NCBI GenBank assembly: GCA_017441295.1
Contig: JAFRYA010000003.1
Span: 62,001 to 126,000 of the forward strand
Reading direction: 5' to 3'
Source of the DNA: Lachnospiraceae bacterium
GTDB taxonomy: Bacteria; Bacillota; Clostridia; Lachnospirales; Lachnospiraceae
Length of the DNA: 64,000 nucleotides
The notes below the pieces were generated by a model. That model ran no database searches. It saw nothing but the letters and a program-made list of their open reading frames with translations, and was not told where the DNA came from. Positions 43,003 to 52,483 of this stretch are shown in pieces; within the stretch, counting starts at the first letter, position 1, and the number at the start of each line of letters is the position of its first letter. The position numbers and the translations under genes were made by a program.

Positions 43003-44361
43003 TTACGCAAATATATCCGCAAAGCATGTAATGCTTTCCTGTGTTGTCACAACCAGCACTACATCTCCGACTTCCATAGTATCATTACCACCAGGGATAA
43101 ATGGCCTGCCGCCCCTGATGATCTGTGTGATCATAATGTTCTTCTTGAATTTGATGTCTTTCAGCATAATGCCGGTATTAACAGCAGTACTGCTTAAAAG
43201 AAACTCCATGACAGCGACCTTATTATCCATAATATGGCACATTGACTGGGTCTCTTCAGCCAGAACGTTCTCGATAGCCTTAACGTATCTGAGAACATTG
43301 TCAGCTGCAATATATTTCGGATTAACGATTATTCCAACGTCCAGGTTGAACAGCATCTCCTCAAAGTCAGAACTCTTGATCTTGGTAATGACCTTGCTGT
43401 CAGGTGAATTTTTATGCACGAACATGGAAACCATGACATTAACAGGGTCGTTGCTTGTAAGGGTGGCAACAGCAGCTGAATTCAGAATATCCTCTTCCTC
43501 AAGGAAGTTAGTATCCATGGCATCGCCGCAGAGGATATCTGCCGATGGAAGTCTGTTGCTCAAGGAATTGCAGACCTCTTCGTTCTTATCAATGATCGTA
43601 ACAGGAATGCCATTTTCAACAGCCAGCTTGCCGACGAAGTAGCCCAGACGGCCGCCACCGATAATAGTCAGGTTCTTTACGCTGCCCGGATCGTAGCCTA
43701 TCTTTTTGAAAAATGTATAAGAATCTTTGCCTGAAGCCACGAATGACATCGTATCGCCTGCCATAATGACAGTATCGCCGTTAGGGATGAATACTTCTCC
43801 ATTTCGTTTAATGCCGCAGGCGAAGACTTTAGTCTTGGTCTTGTTTTGAAGGTCGCTGATGCGTGTATTACAGATCGGAGAATCATCTTTGACAACAAAG
43901 GTGATAACTTCGGTCATGCCCTTGGCAAATGTCTCTACCTGCTCAGCGTTCCTGAATCTGAGGGCTCTGTAAATAACCTTGGCCGCGTCCAGATCAGGGT
44001 TGATGCTCATGGAAATGCCTGTATCAGACTTGATCAGCTCAACCGTTCTGGCCAGCTGAGGATTTCTGACACGTGCAATAGTCCTCTCCACACCCAGTCT
44101 CTTGGCCAGATGGCAGGACAAAATATTCGTTTCATCGGAATTCGTCATCGCGATAAAAAGGTCGCATGTGCCTATATTCGCAGAAAGCAAAGTATCTGCT
44201 GAAGCGGCATCACCGCAGATGCACAGAACGTCCATGGTATCATTGACGTACTGCAGCTTCTTCTCTTCTTTATCGATAACGATAACGTCGTATTTTTCTT
44301 TTGATAATTTACCGGCCAGGGTCGTTCCAACCTTGCCGCATCCGGTAATGGCAATCTTCAT
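43003..44361 (-). CDS. trkA: Trk potassium uptake regulatory protein TrkA
   Basis: Cytoplasmic ring-forming subunit that gates TrkH in response to nucleotides. The 452 residues contain two RCK modules, each with a Rossmann N-domain and a C-domain: first GCGKVGTTLAGKLSKE at the N-terminus with VIDKEEKK, second GGGRLGYFVGKLAVENG at about residue 232 with IIDKNEEVC. The C-domains (TrkA-C) lie at about 140-220 and 370-452. GGAGA is 7 nt before the start. It is the first gene of trkA-trkH, an order common in Clostridia. Confidence 0.95.
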   Translation of the reverse strand: MKIAITGCGKVGTTLAGKLSKEKYDVIVIDKEEKKLQYVNDTMDVLCICGDAASADTLLSANIGTCDLFIAMTNSDETNILSCHLAKRLGVERTIARVRNPQLARTVELIKSDTGISMSINPDLDAAKVIYRALRFRNAEQVETFAKGMTEVITFVVKDDSPICNTRISDLQNKTKTKVFACGIKRNGEVFIPNGDTVIMAGDTMSFVASGKDSYTFFKKIGYDPGSVKNLTIIGGGRLGYFVGKLAVENGIPVTIIDKNEEVCNSLSNRLPSADILCGDAMDTNFLEEEDILNSAAVATLTSNDPVNVMVSMFVHKNSPDSKVITKIKSSDFEEMLFNLDVGIIVNPKYIAADNVLRYVKAIENVLAEETQSMCHIMDNKVAVMEFLLSSTAVNTGIMLKDIKFKKNIMITQIIRGGRPFIPGGNDTMEVGDVVLVVTTQESITCFADIFA

Positions 44362-44449
44362 CAGCCAGTCTCCTTATATAATGTCATGATATTATAATCC
44401 AAATGGCATTAAGTATCAAGCAAAACCCCTTTTTGATGATTTCGTCCAA

Positions 44450-44477
44450 TAAAAAACTCCCCGCAGTCCGCGGGGAG
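44450..44477 (-). terminator. terminator of the fatty acid operon
   Basis: Minus strand CTCCCCGC / GCGGGGAG stem with a short loop followed by TTTTTTATT, 9 nt after the acyl-CoA ligase stop. Confidence 0.92.
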
Positions 44478-44485
44478 CATTTCAT

Positions 44486-46150
44486 TTATGGTCTTCTTAA
44501 AACTCCGTTCGCCAGATCATCCTTTGCTCCGGCTCTCAGCACATTGTGGAGTTTCTTGCCGGTGGCATTGTATGGAAGTTCTGACACAATAGCATAATAT
44601 CTCGGGCACTTATAATAAGCGATCGCGTCATGGTTCGTGCAGAACGCGTTAATGTCCTGAACTGTCAGGGTCTCATCTGCCGGCAGGATATATGCCGCGA
44701 CTGACTGGCCTCTGGACGGATCGTCCACGCCGATTATCATGCAGTCCTTGACACGCTCGTTCTGGTTAATTACTTCCTCAAGCTGCTCCGGGTAAATATT
44801 CTCACCCATACAGATGATCATGTTATCCTTGCGGCCTGTGATCGAAATATACTGGTTAGCATCCCATGTGCCCACGTCCTTGGTATAGAACCAACCATCA
44901 TCACTGTATTTCTCTTTAGTCTGCTCTTCGTTCGCCACGTAACACATAGCTGTCTTCTCGGGAGCAAAGATAATGATCTCGCCGGTGCTCTTGCCGTCCA
45001 TCGGCACCATATCATCCGGATCAGCTTTTCTGTCAGGATAGATGTTCACAACCCTGACTTCATCGCCGATGCATGACCTGCCGGCTGTACCGCTCATATC
45101 AGGCAGATCATATGGTCTCAGGAAGGTGTTCCAGAATGTCTCTGTTGTTCCATAACCGTTGAATATATTAGGAGTCAGCGTCTTCAGGAAGCGGATGCAT
45201 TCCTCTTTCTCGAGAGGCGCTCCCATTGTAACAATGCCTTTCAGGGTTGGCAGTTCTTCAGGGTGCTTCTGCTGTCTGTCAGCGAGCTTAACCAGCGCTG
45301 CCGGTGCTCCGATCAGGAATGTAATGCCATACTTTTTGGTGTACTCAAAGCAGTATTTCGGGCTGAACATACGCATTACCACAACGCAGCCTCCTACGTA
45401 CAGTGTAGGATTCGGGCCGCCCGAATGCAGTCCTCCTCTGTGGAACCATGGAGTCATGTTCATGGTCACGTCTTTTGGTGACAGCGGAAAGCTCATGATA
45501 GTATCATGCGCTGATAACACTTCGTTGATATTGTTCAGCGGAATACCCTTTGGAGTGCCTGTCGTGCCTGATGTGGAGAGTCTGGTTACTTCCATATACA
45601 TGTCATGCTTAAACTCCACGTCCGGTTCACAGCCATTGCCTTTTGCCAGTATCTCACCAAACGAATAATGGCCTGCAGGCAGTTCTCCCGCATTGCCCCT
45701 GTAATCAACTGCTAATACGATTTCAGGCTTGTTTTCGCACAGTTCCAGCGCTCTGACAGCCATTTCTGATACGTCAGTGTCATAAATGTAAACCTTTGGT
45801 TTGTCACGGTCGATCAGGTTGGCAGTTTCCTGCGCAGAGAAGTTGAAATTGACCGGGCTGTCGATAGCACCGATCTTCTGCGGAGCTATATAGCACATTA
45901 CAAACTGCGGTGAATTGTAAAGCTGGAAGAAAACAACATCTGAAGGTTTTACTCCCTTCTCCAGCAGAAAGTTCGCCAATTTGTTTACATCTGAATTTAA
46001 GTCTTTGTATGTCCAGATCTGCTCCTTGACCGGATCAATCACAGCTCTGCTGTCAGGATATCTTCTGACGTTGCGCATGAACTGGCTGATCCAGGAAAAG
46101 CTGGATTCAAAAACCTTTTTATAACTTTGTACGTCGTAAGTGTAGTCCAT
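44486..46150 (-). CDS. AMP-forming acyl-CoA ligase (ANL superfamily)
   Basis: Activates a carboxylic acid with ATP and joins it to CoA or a carrier thiol. The 554-residue protein has the adenylation core with the P-loop STSGTTGTPKG at about residue 193, the NGYGTTE motif, the hinge region WFYTKDVGTW and ITGRKDNMI, and the C-terminal catalytic Lys in NATGKKLHN. The acid is unknown; a medium- or long-chain fatty acid fits the position as last gene of the fatty acid operon, 12 nt after fabF2. It may let the cell use external acids or prime synthesis; this is inference. Confidence 0.85.
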   Translation of the reverse strand: MDYTYDVQSYKKVFESSFSWISQFMRNVRRYPDSRAVIDPVKEQIWTYKDLNSDVNKLANFLLEKGVKPSDVVFFQLYNSPQFVMCYIAPQKIGAIDSPVNFNFSAQETANLIDRDKPKVYIYDTDVSEMAVRALELCENKPEIVLAVDYRGNAGELPAGHYSFGEILAKGNGCEPDVEFKHDMYMEVTRLSTSGTTGTPKGIPLNNINEVLSAHDTIMSFPLSPKDVTMNMTPWFHRGGLHSGGPNPTLYVGGCVVVMRMFSPKYCFEYTKKYGITFLIGAPAALVKLADRQQKHPEELPTLKGIVTMGAPLEKEECIRFLKTLTPNIFNGYGTTETFWNTFLRPYDLPDMSGTAGRSCIGDEVRVVNIYPDRKADPDDMVPMDGKSTGEIIIFAPEKTAMCYVANEEQTKEKYSDDGWFYTKDVGTWDANQYISITGRKDNMIICMGENIYPEQLEEVINQNERVKDCMIIGVDDPSRGQSVAAYILPADETLTVQDINAFCTNHDAIAYYKCPRYYAIVSELPYNATGKKLHNVLRAGAKDDLANGVLRRP

Positions 46151-46162
46151 AAAGACCTCCGC

Positions 46163-47368
46163 TTAGAATGGTTTGCCAACGATTATTGAAGAGTTCTGAC
46201 CGCCGAATCCGAATGCGTTGGACATTGCTGTTTTAATGTTCTGTTTCTTATTATCATCAGAAACAAGTTTCAGATCACACTCTTCATCCTGCTCTGAAAG
46301 GCCGGCGTTAACAGGCAGTAAACCCGTCTCGATAGCCTTAATGCAGGTAATGAGTTCAACAATACCGCCTGCTCCCATCATATGTCCGGTAGCGCCTTTT
46401 GTTGAACTTACGAACACATTATCCCTGCCAAATACTTCTGTAATGGCCTTGGTCTCAGCGATATCGCCTGCATGTGTTGCGGTACCGTGTGCATTGATAT
46501 AATCAACGTCTTCAGGCTTCAGACCTGCGTTCTCGAGTGCAAGTCTCATACATGCTGCTGCGCCTGTTCCTTCAGGATTCGGGGATACTGTGTTATATGC
46601 GTCTGTATTATTGGCTACACCCAGAAGATCTGCCAGTACTCTGGCATTTCTGAATGCAGCGTGTTCTTTGGTTTCAAGTATTATGCATCCGCCGCCTTCT
46701 CCGAGGACAAATCCGTCCCTGTTCTTATCAAATGGCAGGCTGCTGCCTGTCTTGGACAGCGCTCCTGTCTTGTGAAGGCTCTGGATCAATGTGGCTGTAA
46801 TAGCAGCCTCTCCAGCCATAACGACCATGGCATCTGCCATTCCGGCGTTCAGCATAAGAGCTGCCAGGGTTATTGCGTCGCCGCCTGATGAGCAGGCAGT
46901 GCTAACAGTCATGTCAGGTCCCTGGATGCCATAATTGATTGACAGCTGTGCAGCTGCGATATTGCCCATTGCCTTAACCAGGAATTTAGGGCTCGCAGCA
47001 CGTCCCTTGACAGCTAAGTCAACGCCTGTTCTGTCGATAATGGAGATGCCGCTCAGGGCACTGCCCATTACTATTCCGACACGGCTGCTGTGTGTCTCCA
47101 GGCCGCTCATTTTAATAGCTTCCTCTGCAGCGATATACGCGTACTGCATATATGGCTCCATATCCAGGCTAAGCTTGGTCGGCAGATAGTCCTTAGGATT
47201 GAAATCCCACACCTGACCAGCGTTCTTTACAGGCAGTTCGCTCACATCGATGCTCTTGATCTCACCGATGCCGCATTTGCCTGATGTAAGGTTATTCCAG
47301 AATTCATCCACACCTACGCCTAATGGCGTAACAGCGCCGATGCCGGTGATAACAAGTTTACTGTTCAC
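46163..47368 (-). CDS. beta-ketoacyl-ACP synthase II-like, second copy
   Basis: Condensing enzyme of the FabF type, 401 residues. The Cys-His-His triad is intact: STACSSGGDAIT, INAHGTATHAGDIAET and TKGATGHMMGAGG. It is clearly different in sequence from the neighbouring fabF, for example PLNDKIET-like residues are replaced by HAGDIAET in the first His motif. The start is a GTG at 47368 that shares its first base with the fabF stop (TAGTG), so translation is probably coupled. It may extend particular chain lengths or form a heterodimer with FabF; the sequence does not decide. Confidence 0.85.
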   Translation of the reverse strand: MNSKLVITGIGAVTPLGVGVDEFWNNLTSGKCGIGEIKSIDVSELPVKNAGQVWDFNPKDYLPTKLSLDMEPYMQYAYIAAEEAIKMSGLETHSSRVGIVMGSALSGISIIDRTGVDLAVKGRAASPKFLVKAMGNIAAAQLSINYGIQGPDMTVSTACSSGGDAITLAALMLNAGMADAMVVMAGEAAITATLIQSLHKTGALSKTGSSLPFDKNRDGFVLGEGGGCIILETKEHAAFRNARVLADLLGVANNTDAYNTVSPNPEGTGAAACMRLALENAGLKPEDVDYINAHGTATHAGDIAETKAITEVFGRDNVFVSSTKGATGHMMGAGGIVELITCIKAIETGLLPVNAGLSEQDEECDLKLVSDDNKKQNIKTAMSNAFGFGGQNSSIIVGKPF

Positions 47369-48606
47369 TACTCTTCACCGCCGTTTCTCTTGAAAGCGAG
47401 GCATGCGTTGTGTCCGCCAAATCCAAGTGATGATGAAAGAGCTGCTTCGAAATTGCCAGGGGCAGCTTTATTAGGTGTATAGTTCAGGTCACAGTCCGGG
47501 TCAGGCTCCATATAGTTAATAGTCGGCGGAGCTATGCCGTCTGTCAGCGCCTTAACGCAGATAACAGCCTCTGCTGCGCCCGCAGCGCCGAGCATATGTC
47601 CTGTCATGGACTTGGTGGAGCTGATCGCAATCCTGCGTGCTCTCTCTTCACCGAGCGCCCTCTTGACTGCCAGTGTCTCTATACGGTCATTCATGGCTGT
47701 GCCTGTACCGTGAGCGTTGTAATATACAGCGTCTGTATCAAGACCCAGCTCATTCCATGCCTGAAGGATTGCCTTGTATCCGCCTTCAGCATTTGGTTCC
47801 GGTGATGTCATATGGTATGCGTCACATGTTGAGCCATATCCTGCCAATTCTGCGTAGATATGCGCGCCTCTGGCCTTGGCATGCTCGTATTCCTCCAGGA
47901 TCAGGCAGCCTGCGCCTTCACCCATTACGAATCCGCTTCTTCTTGCGTCGAATGGAAGTGATGCGGCATTTGGGTCTTCTGATAATGACAGAGCCATCAT
48001 TGTGGTGAATCCTGCTGCTGCAAGAGGATTAACTGTAGCCTCGCTGCCGCCTGCGATCATTGCGTCCACATATCCGTGGCGGATCAGGCGCATTGCTTCA
48101 CCAATGGCATTGCTGCCTGATGCGCATGCGGTAACCTGAGGCATGGCAGGTCCCATGCAGCCAAAGCGGATGGCGATCATTGAGGATGCCATATTAGGGA
48201 TCATCATTGGAATAAAGAAAGGTGAAACCCTCTTCGGTCCTTTCTCGATCAGCTTCAGATGCTCTTTCATGAATGTATCGATGCCGCCGATACCTGAGCC
48301 GATCATTACACCGATTCTGTCCTTGTCAACAGTTCCGATGATCTGTGAATCTTCTACTGCCTGGCATGCAGCGCCAATGGCGAAATGTGTATATATGTCG
48401 CTGTGCAGGATATCCATCTTCTCCATGTAGGTCTTTGGATCAAAATCATGCACTTCCGCTGCTACTTTAACTTTGTAATCAGTGGTATCAAATTTGGTGA
48501 TCGGACCGATTCCGTTCTTGCCTGCTTTAATATTTTCCCAGAAAGTCTGAACATCATTTCCTAACGGGCTGACGATGCCCAGACCAGTGACTGCTACCCT
48601 TCTCAT
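47368..48606 (-). CDS. fabF: beta-ketoacyl-ACP synthase II
   Basis: Elongating condensing enzyme of type II fatty acid synthesis, 412 residues. Active site residues are visible: Cys in VTACASGSNAIGEAM, the first His in YNAHGTGTAMNDRIET and the second His in STKSMTGHMLGAAG. The N-terminus MRRVAVTGLGIVSPLGND is standard. AGGAGG is 5 nt upstream of the start at 48606; a longer reading would overlap accA. It follows accA by 16 nt and overlaps fabF2 by one base. Confidence 0.94.
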   Translation of the reverse strand: MRRVAVTGLGIVSPLGNDVQTFWENIKAGKNGIGPITKFDTTDYKVKVAAEVHDFDPKTYMEKMDILHSDIYTHFAIGAACQAVEDSQIIGTVDKDRIGVMIGSGIGGIDTFMKEHLKLIEKGPKRVSPFFIPMMIPNMASSMIAIRFGCMGPAMPQVTACASGSNAIGEAMRLIRHGYVDAMIAGGSEATVNPLAAAGFTTMMALSLSEDPNAASLPFDARRSGFVMGEGAGCLILEEYEHAKARGAHIYAELAGYGSTCDAYHMTSPEPNAEGGYKAILQAWNELGLDTDAVYYNAHGTGTAMNDRIETLAVKRALGEERARRIAISSTKSMTGHMLGAAGAAEAVICVKALTDGIAPPTINYMEPDPDCDLNYTPNKAAPGNFEAALSSSLGFGGHNACLAFKRNGGEE

Positions 48607-48622
48607 GGTTCCTCCTAAAATG

Positions 48623-49405
48623 TTATTTTTGTCCCACTTTGCGGAACTTCCTGTATCTTTCCTCAAGGAGCTCATCTAAAGGCTTGCTGCCGAGCACCTT
48701 GAGCTCATTTATCAGATCTTCTTTTATCATCTTGTAGAATGGTTCCTCATCGATATTTTCTTCAGAGATAACCTTCTCGATGAATCCGTTGTTAAGTGAA
48801 TCCTGGGCCGTGAGCTTGAGCACTTCTGCTGCCTCATCAGCCCTGCCTGAATCCTTCCAGAGAATGCTGGCGCAGCCCTCCGGTGAAATTACTGAATAAA
48901 CAGCGTTCTCCAGCATCCATACCCTGTCAGCCACAGCTAGAGCCAGCGCTCCGCCTGAGCCGCCTTCTCCAACAAAGATGGAGATGACAGGTGTCTTAAG
49001 GGTCATCATTTCCATTAGATTTTCTGCAATGGCTGCACCCTGACCTCTTTCTTCAGCTCCAATGCCGCAGTAAGCGCCTGACGTGTCAATAAAGCAGATG
49101 ACCGGACGTTTGAACTTCTCAGCCTGCTTCATCAGTCTGAGTGCCTTGCGGTATCCTTCCGGCTGCGGAGCTCCGAATGAACGGGCCATTCTTTCCTTGA
49201 TGGAGTGTCCCTTTTCAATCGCCACTACTGTAACAGGCTTATCTGCCAGCATGGCTATTCCGGCAACTACAGCGCCGTCATCAGCGAACTTTCTGTCGCC
49301 GTGCAGTTCCAGGAATACATCGAAAATGTGATGGATATAATCAACTGAGGTCGGTCTGAAATTAGACCTGGCTGTCTTGACTTTCTCGTATGCATCGGTC
49401 TTCAT
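48623..49405 (-). CDS. accA: acetyl-CoA carboxylase carboxyltransferase subunit alpha
   Basis: One half of the carboxyltransferase that moves CO2 from biotin to acetyl-CoA. The 260-residue length is shorter than the E. coli protein (about 320), as is usual in Clostridia and Bacilli lacking the extra N-terminal helices. Crotonase-fold landmarks are ELHGDRKFADDGAVV, FIDTSGAYCGIGAEERGQG and EGGSGGALALAVAD, followed by the SPEGCASILWKD segment. Its start overlaps the accD stop by one base (TAATG), consistent with an equimolar AccA-AccD complex. Confidence 0.95.
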   Translation of the reverse strand: MKTDAYEKVKTARSNFRPTSVDYIHHIFDVFLELHGDRKFADDGAVVAGIAMLADKPVTVVAIEKGHSIKERMARSFGAPQPEGYRKALRLMKQAEKFKRPVICFIDTSGAYCGIGAEERGQGAAIAENLMEMMTLKTPVISIFVGEGGSGGALALAVADRVWMLENAVYSVISPEGCASILWKDSGRADEAAEVLKLTAQDSLNNGFIEKVISEENIDEEPFYKMIKEDLINELKVLGSKPLDELLEERYRKFRKVGQK

Positions 49406-50268
49406 TACGCGTCCTCCCTCCTGTTATGTACTTTGAGCAGATGTCTGATGACGGTCCTCTGCTTCTGCCTGTTTACAATAGCGTCAACAAAGCCATGCTT
49501 CATCATGAATTCCGATGTCTGGAATCCCTTCGGCAGAGGCTTCTTGGTGGTCTGTTCAATAACTCTGGCACCTGCGAATCCAACTGTAGCAGATGGCTCA
49601 GCTAATATAATGTCGCCTTCCATCGCGAAGCTGGCGGTAACGCCGCCCGTGGTCGGATCAGTCAATATTGTCAGATAGAACAGTCCTGCATCGCTGTGGC
49701 GCTTAACTGCTCCGCTGGTCTTGGCCATCTGAAGGAGTGAGAAAAGTCCCTCCTGCATTCTGGCTCCGCCTGAAACAGTAAAGCCTACAACGCTCATCTT
49801 GTGTTCTGTGGCATATTCAAAAAGAGCTGTTATCTTCTCGCCTACCGCAGTGCCCATGCTGCCCATCATGAAATATGGCTCCATGGCAAATATGCAGCAT
49901 TCCTCGCCGCCGATTGTGGCTGTACCGCAGATAACGCCTTCTTTTTCTTTGCTGAGATTCTTGGCGGATTCAATCTTACCTTCATAACCCGGGAATCCGA
50001 TCGGGTCAGAAAATGTTACGTCATCGAACATTTCCTTAAATGAGCCCTTGTCTGTCATGGCGCTGATTCTCTGCCTGGAATTCATCCTGAAATGATATCC
50101 GCAGGTGCAGACGTTCAGATTGCCTGCCAGCTCACTGAGCGGTGTTTCTCTATGGCAATTCGGACATTTCTTTTCCGGTTCGCTTTCATCGCTCTGGATG
50201 AGCGCAGATGTCCTGCCGCCCTTCTCCAGCTCATTTTTAGGCTGTAACCTGAAATTCAAAAAAGCCAT
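49405..50268 (-). CDS. accD: acetyl-CoA carboxylase carboxyltransferase subunit beta
   Basis: Zinc-containing partner of AccA, 287 residues. The carboxyltransferase core shows FSDPIGFPGYEGK, SGGARMQEGLFSLLQMAK, DPTTGGVTASFAMEGDI and AEPSATVGFAGARV. The N-terminal zinc ribbon begins CPNC (about residue 35) but its second half reads VCTCGYHFRM, a C-x-C rather than the usual C-x2-C, so one residue seems deleted. The four cysteines remain and could still bind zinc. It lies 2 nt after accC and overlaps accA. Confidence 0.94.
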   Translation of the reverse strand: MAFLNFRLQPKNELEKGGRTSALIQSDESEPEKKCPNCHRETPLSELAGNLNVCTCGYHFRMNSRQRISAMTDKGSFKEMFDDVTFSDPIGFPGYEGKIESAKNLSKEKEGVICGTATIGGEECCIFAMEPYFMMGSMGTAVGEKITALFEYATEHKMSVVGFTVSGGARMQEGLFSLLQMAKTSGAVKRHSDAGLFYLTILTDPTTGGVTASFAMEGDIILAEPSATVGFAGARVIEQTTKKPLPKGFQTSEFMMKHGFVDAIVNRQKQRTVIRHLLKVHNRREDA

Positions 50269-50270
50269 TT

Positions 50271-51578
50271 CTATCTATCCTCCATAAACGTTAAGTCGTA
50301 GCTTCCGTCCACAAATCTTTCATCTGAAATAATATCCAGCTGCTCAGCGATATTGCATTTAATGCCGTCGATCAGCAGTTCGCACAGCGCAGCCTTCATC
50401 TTGCGGACAGCGTCTGAACGCTTGCTGGCGTATACGATCAGCTTGCCTACCAGTGAGTCATAATATGGCGGCACTTCGTCGCCTATGAACAGGTACGAAT
50501 CAAATCTGATCAACGGTCCTCCCGGAACATGCAGCATCCTGATTGTGCCCGGTGTCAGGGCATTGATGCGGCATTCAATGGCATGTCCCACTGTGCGGAT
50601 ATCATCCTGATTGATGTAAAGTTCCACACCTGCAGCGACTCTGATCTGCCATTTAACAATATCAACCATCGTCAGCATCTCTGTGACGCAGTGCTCAACC
50701 TGCAGGCGCACGTTCATTTCCATGAACCAGAAATTGCCTTCCCTGTCTAAAAGGAATTCCATAGTACCAACGCCTACATAACCGATGCTCTTGGTGGCCT
50801 CGATCACTTTCTGCATCAGGTCTTCCCTGGCCTCTTTGCTGACGCCCGGTGAAGGTGTTTCTTCGAGAAGCTTCTGATGATTTCTCTGGATTGAGCAGTC
50901 TCTTTCTCCAAGGCAGACTACATTGCCGAATTCATCAGCAATGATCTGGACCTCGATATGGCGTGCCGGATAAACGTATTTCTCCATATATACTCCGCCA
51001 TCGCCAAAAGAAGCATTTGCTTCTGAAACAGCCAGATAATAAAGGTCGTTCATCTCTGAAGGGCTGTTTACCAGACGGATGCCCTTGCCGCCTCCGCCTG
51101 ATCTGGCCTTCAGCATGACCGGATAACCGATCCTCTCAGCTGCTTCCAGCGCGTCTTCAGGAGAATCCAGCACATCAGTGTCCGGAATAGGGTTCAGCCT
51201 GGTCTTGGATATCAGCTGTTTGATCTTGGTTTTGTCGCCTATAGCTTCCATAAGTGAAGCGTCAGGTCCTATAAAAACAATGCCGTTCTTGCGGCATGTC
51301 TTGGCAAAATGTGCATTTTCAGACAAAAAACCATATCCCGGATGAATGGCCTGGGCACCTGAAACGAGGGCCGCGCTGATCAGCTTGTCCTCGTCCATAT
51401 AGCTTTGGTCTGAAGGATATGGTCCAATGCAGAAGCTCTCATCGGCCAGTGCCACATGCAGAGCTTCTTTGTCAGCTTCAGAATAAACCGCGACTGTGGA
51501 TATGCCCATTTCCTTGCATGCCCTGATTATCCTGACCGCGATTTCACCTCTGTTTGCAATTAATATCTTAGAAAACAT
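50271..51578 (-). CDS. accC: acetyl-CoA carboxylase biotin carboxylase subunit
   Basis: ATP-grasp enzyme that carboxylates biotin on AccB. The 435-residue protein is slightly shorter than the usual 445-450. Landmarks: FSKILIANRGEIAVRII at the N-terminus, PGYGFLSENAHFA, the ATP loop ARSGGGGKGIRLV, GERDCSIQRNHQKLLEE, FLMEMN-like WFMEMNVRLQVEH with catalytic residues, and HAIECRINA. It lies 31 nt after fabZ and 2 nt before accD in the operon. Confidence 0.95.
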   Translation of the reverse strand: MFSKILIANRGEIAVRIIRACKEMGISTVAVYSEADKEALHVALADESFCIGPYPSDQSYMDEDKLISAALVSGAQAIHPGYGFLSENAHFAKTCRKNGIVFIGPDASLMEAIGDKTKIKQLISKTRLNPIPDTDVLDSPEDALEAAERIGYPVMLKARSGGGGKGIRLVNSPSEMNDLYYLAVSEANASFGDGGVYMEKYVYPARHIEVQIIADEFGNVVCLGERDCSIQRNHQKLLEETPSPGVSKEAREDLMQKVIEATKSIGYVGVGTMEFLLDREGNFWFMEMNVRLQVEHCVTEMLTMVDIVKWQIRVAAGVELYINQDDIRTVGHAIECRINALTPGTIRMLHVPGGPLIRFDSYLFIGDEVPPYYDSLVGKLIVYASKRSDAVRKMKAALCELLIDGIKCNIAEQLDIISDERFVDGSYDLTFMEDR

Positions 51579-51609
51579 TTAATGTCTCTCTCAATCTTCA
51601 AGTAATAAA

Positions 51610-52026
51610 TCATGCATCTACAATAGCAATGGAGAATTCGCCCTTGATACACAGGCGGTCTCCAACATAGCCCTCGCCCTCAGCGAAATAAAACGGTCCT
51701 GAGCTGCGTGTAATATGCACTATAGTTTCAAAAAGGTCTCCCGGACGGACCGGAGACTTAAATTTTACATTCTTAAGTCCTGTGTACATACCGATCTTGC
51801 CTTCAGTCAGCTTGTCCTTGAGCAGGACACATACAGACTGTGCCAGTATCTCACACTGAATGACTCCCGGAACGATAGGATTGCCCGGGAAATGTCCCTG
51901 CAGGAAGAATTCATCTCCCTTAACCAGATATTTGCCCCAGCCCTGGCCGTCCTCGCAGCCTGCTTCATCAAGCAGCAGCATAGGCTCTCTGTGAGGCATG
52001 ATAGCTTTAAGTTCTTCTTTGTTCAT
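51610..52026 (-). CDS. fabZ: 3-hydroxyacyl-ACP dehydratase FabZ
   Basis: Hot-dog fold dehydratase that removes water from 3-hydroxyacyl-ACP in each elongation cycle. The 138-residue protein has IMPHREPMLLLDEA near the start, the catalytic His in GHFPGNPIVPGVIQCEILAQ (written by the family as two adjacent blocks) with the nearby Glu, and a KFKSPVRPGD segment. The start at 52026 is 1 nt after the accB stop; a longer in-frame reading overlaps accB and has no ribosome site. Confidence 0.94.
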   Translation of the reverse strand: MNKEELKAIMPHREPMLLLDEAGCEDGQGWGKYLVKGDEFFLQGHFPGNPIVPGVIQCEILAQSVCVLLKDKLTEGKIGMYTGLKNVKFKSPVRPGDLFETIVHITRSSGPFYFAEGEGYVGDRLCIKGEFSIAIVDA

Positions 52027-52027
52027 A

Positions 52028-52453
52028 CTATCTCTCAATTCTGAACAACTTGGTTCCGTATTCAACTACCTGGCCGTCAGTGATGCAAATCTCTGCAATG
52101 GTGCCGTCAATTTCTGTCTGGATCATGTTCATCAGCTTCATGGCCTCAACAATACACAGGATATCGCCGGCTTTGACTTTGTCGCCGAGCTTTACATAAG
52201 GGTCTGAGTTCTCAGTAGGAGCCAGATAAGCCACACCAACCATAGGTGATGTAACATAGCTGGAATCATCCGTGCTCTCACTCTTCTCTGCAGCTGCGGC
52301 AGGTGCTGCGGCTGCTGCCTGAGGAACCTGGATAACATTTTCAGCTACGGCTCTTTCCAGTCTGACAGTCACGCCGTCTTCGGTGATCTCCAGACCTGAC
52401 AGATCCTCTTCCCTCATTAATTTCGCATATTTTCTGATGTTAGCTTCATCCAT
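52028..52453 (-). CDS. accB: biotin carboxyl carrier protein of acetyl-CoA carboxylase
   Basis: Carries biotin between AccC and the AccA-AccD pair. The 141-residue protein has an N-terminal helical part, an Ala/Pro-rich mobile linker (about residues 45-58) and a C-terminal biotinyl domain (about 65-141) with the biotin-accepting K106 in VEAMKLMN. The thumb region TSPMVGVAYLAPTENSDPYV is the form seen in acetyl-CoA carboxylases. It lies 30 nt after fabG and 1 nt before fabZ. Confidence 0.95.
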   Translation of the reverse strand: MDEANIRKYAKLMREEDLSGLEITEDGVTVRLERAVAENVIQVPQAAAAAPAAAAEKSESTDDSSYVTSPMVGVAYLAPTENSDPYVKLGDKVKAGDILCIVEAMKLMNMIQTEIDGTIAEICITDGQVVEYGTKLFRIER

Positions 52454-52483
52454 TTTTATAAACCGCCTTAAACTAGTTAATTA

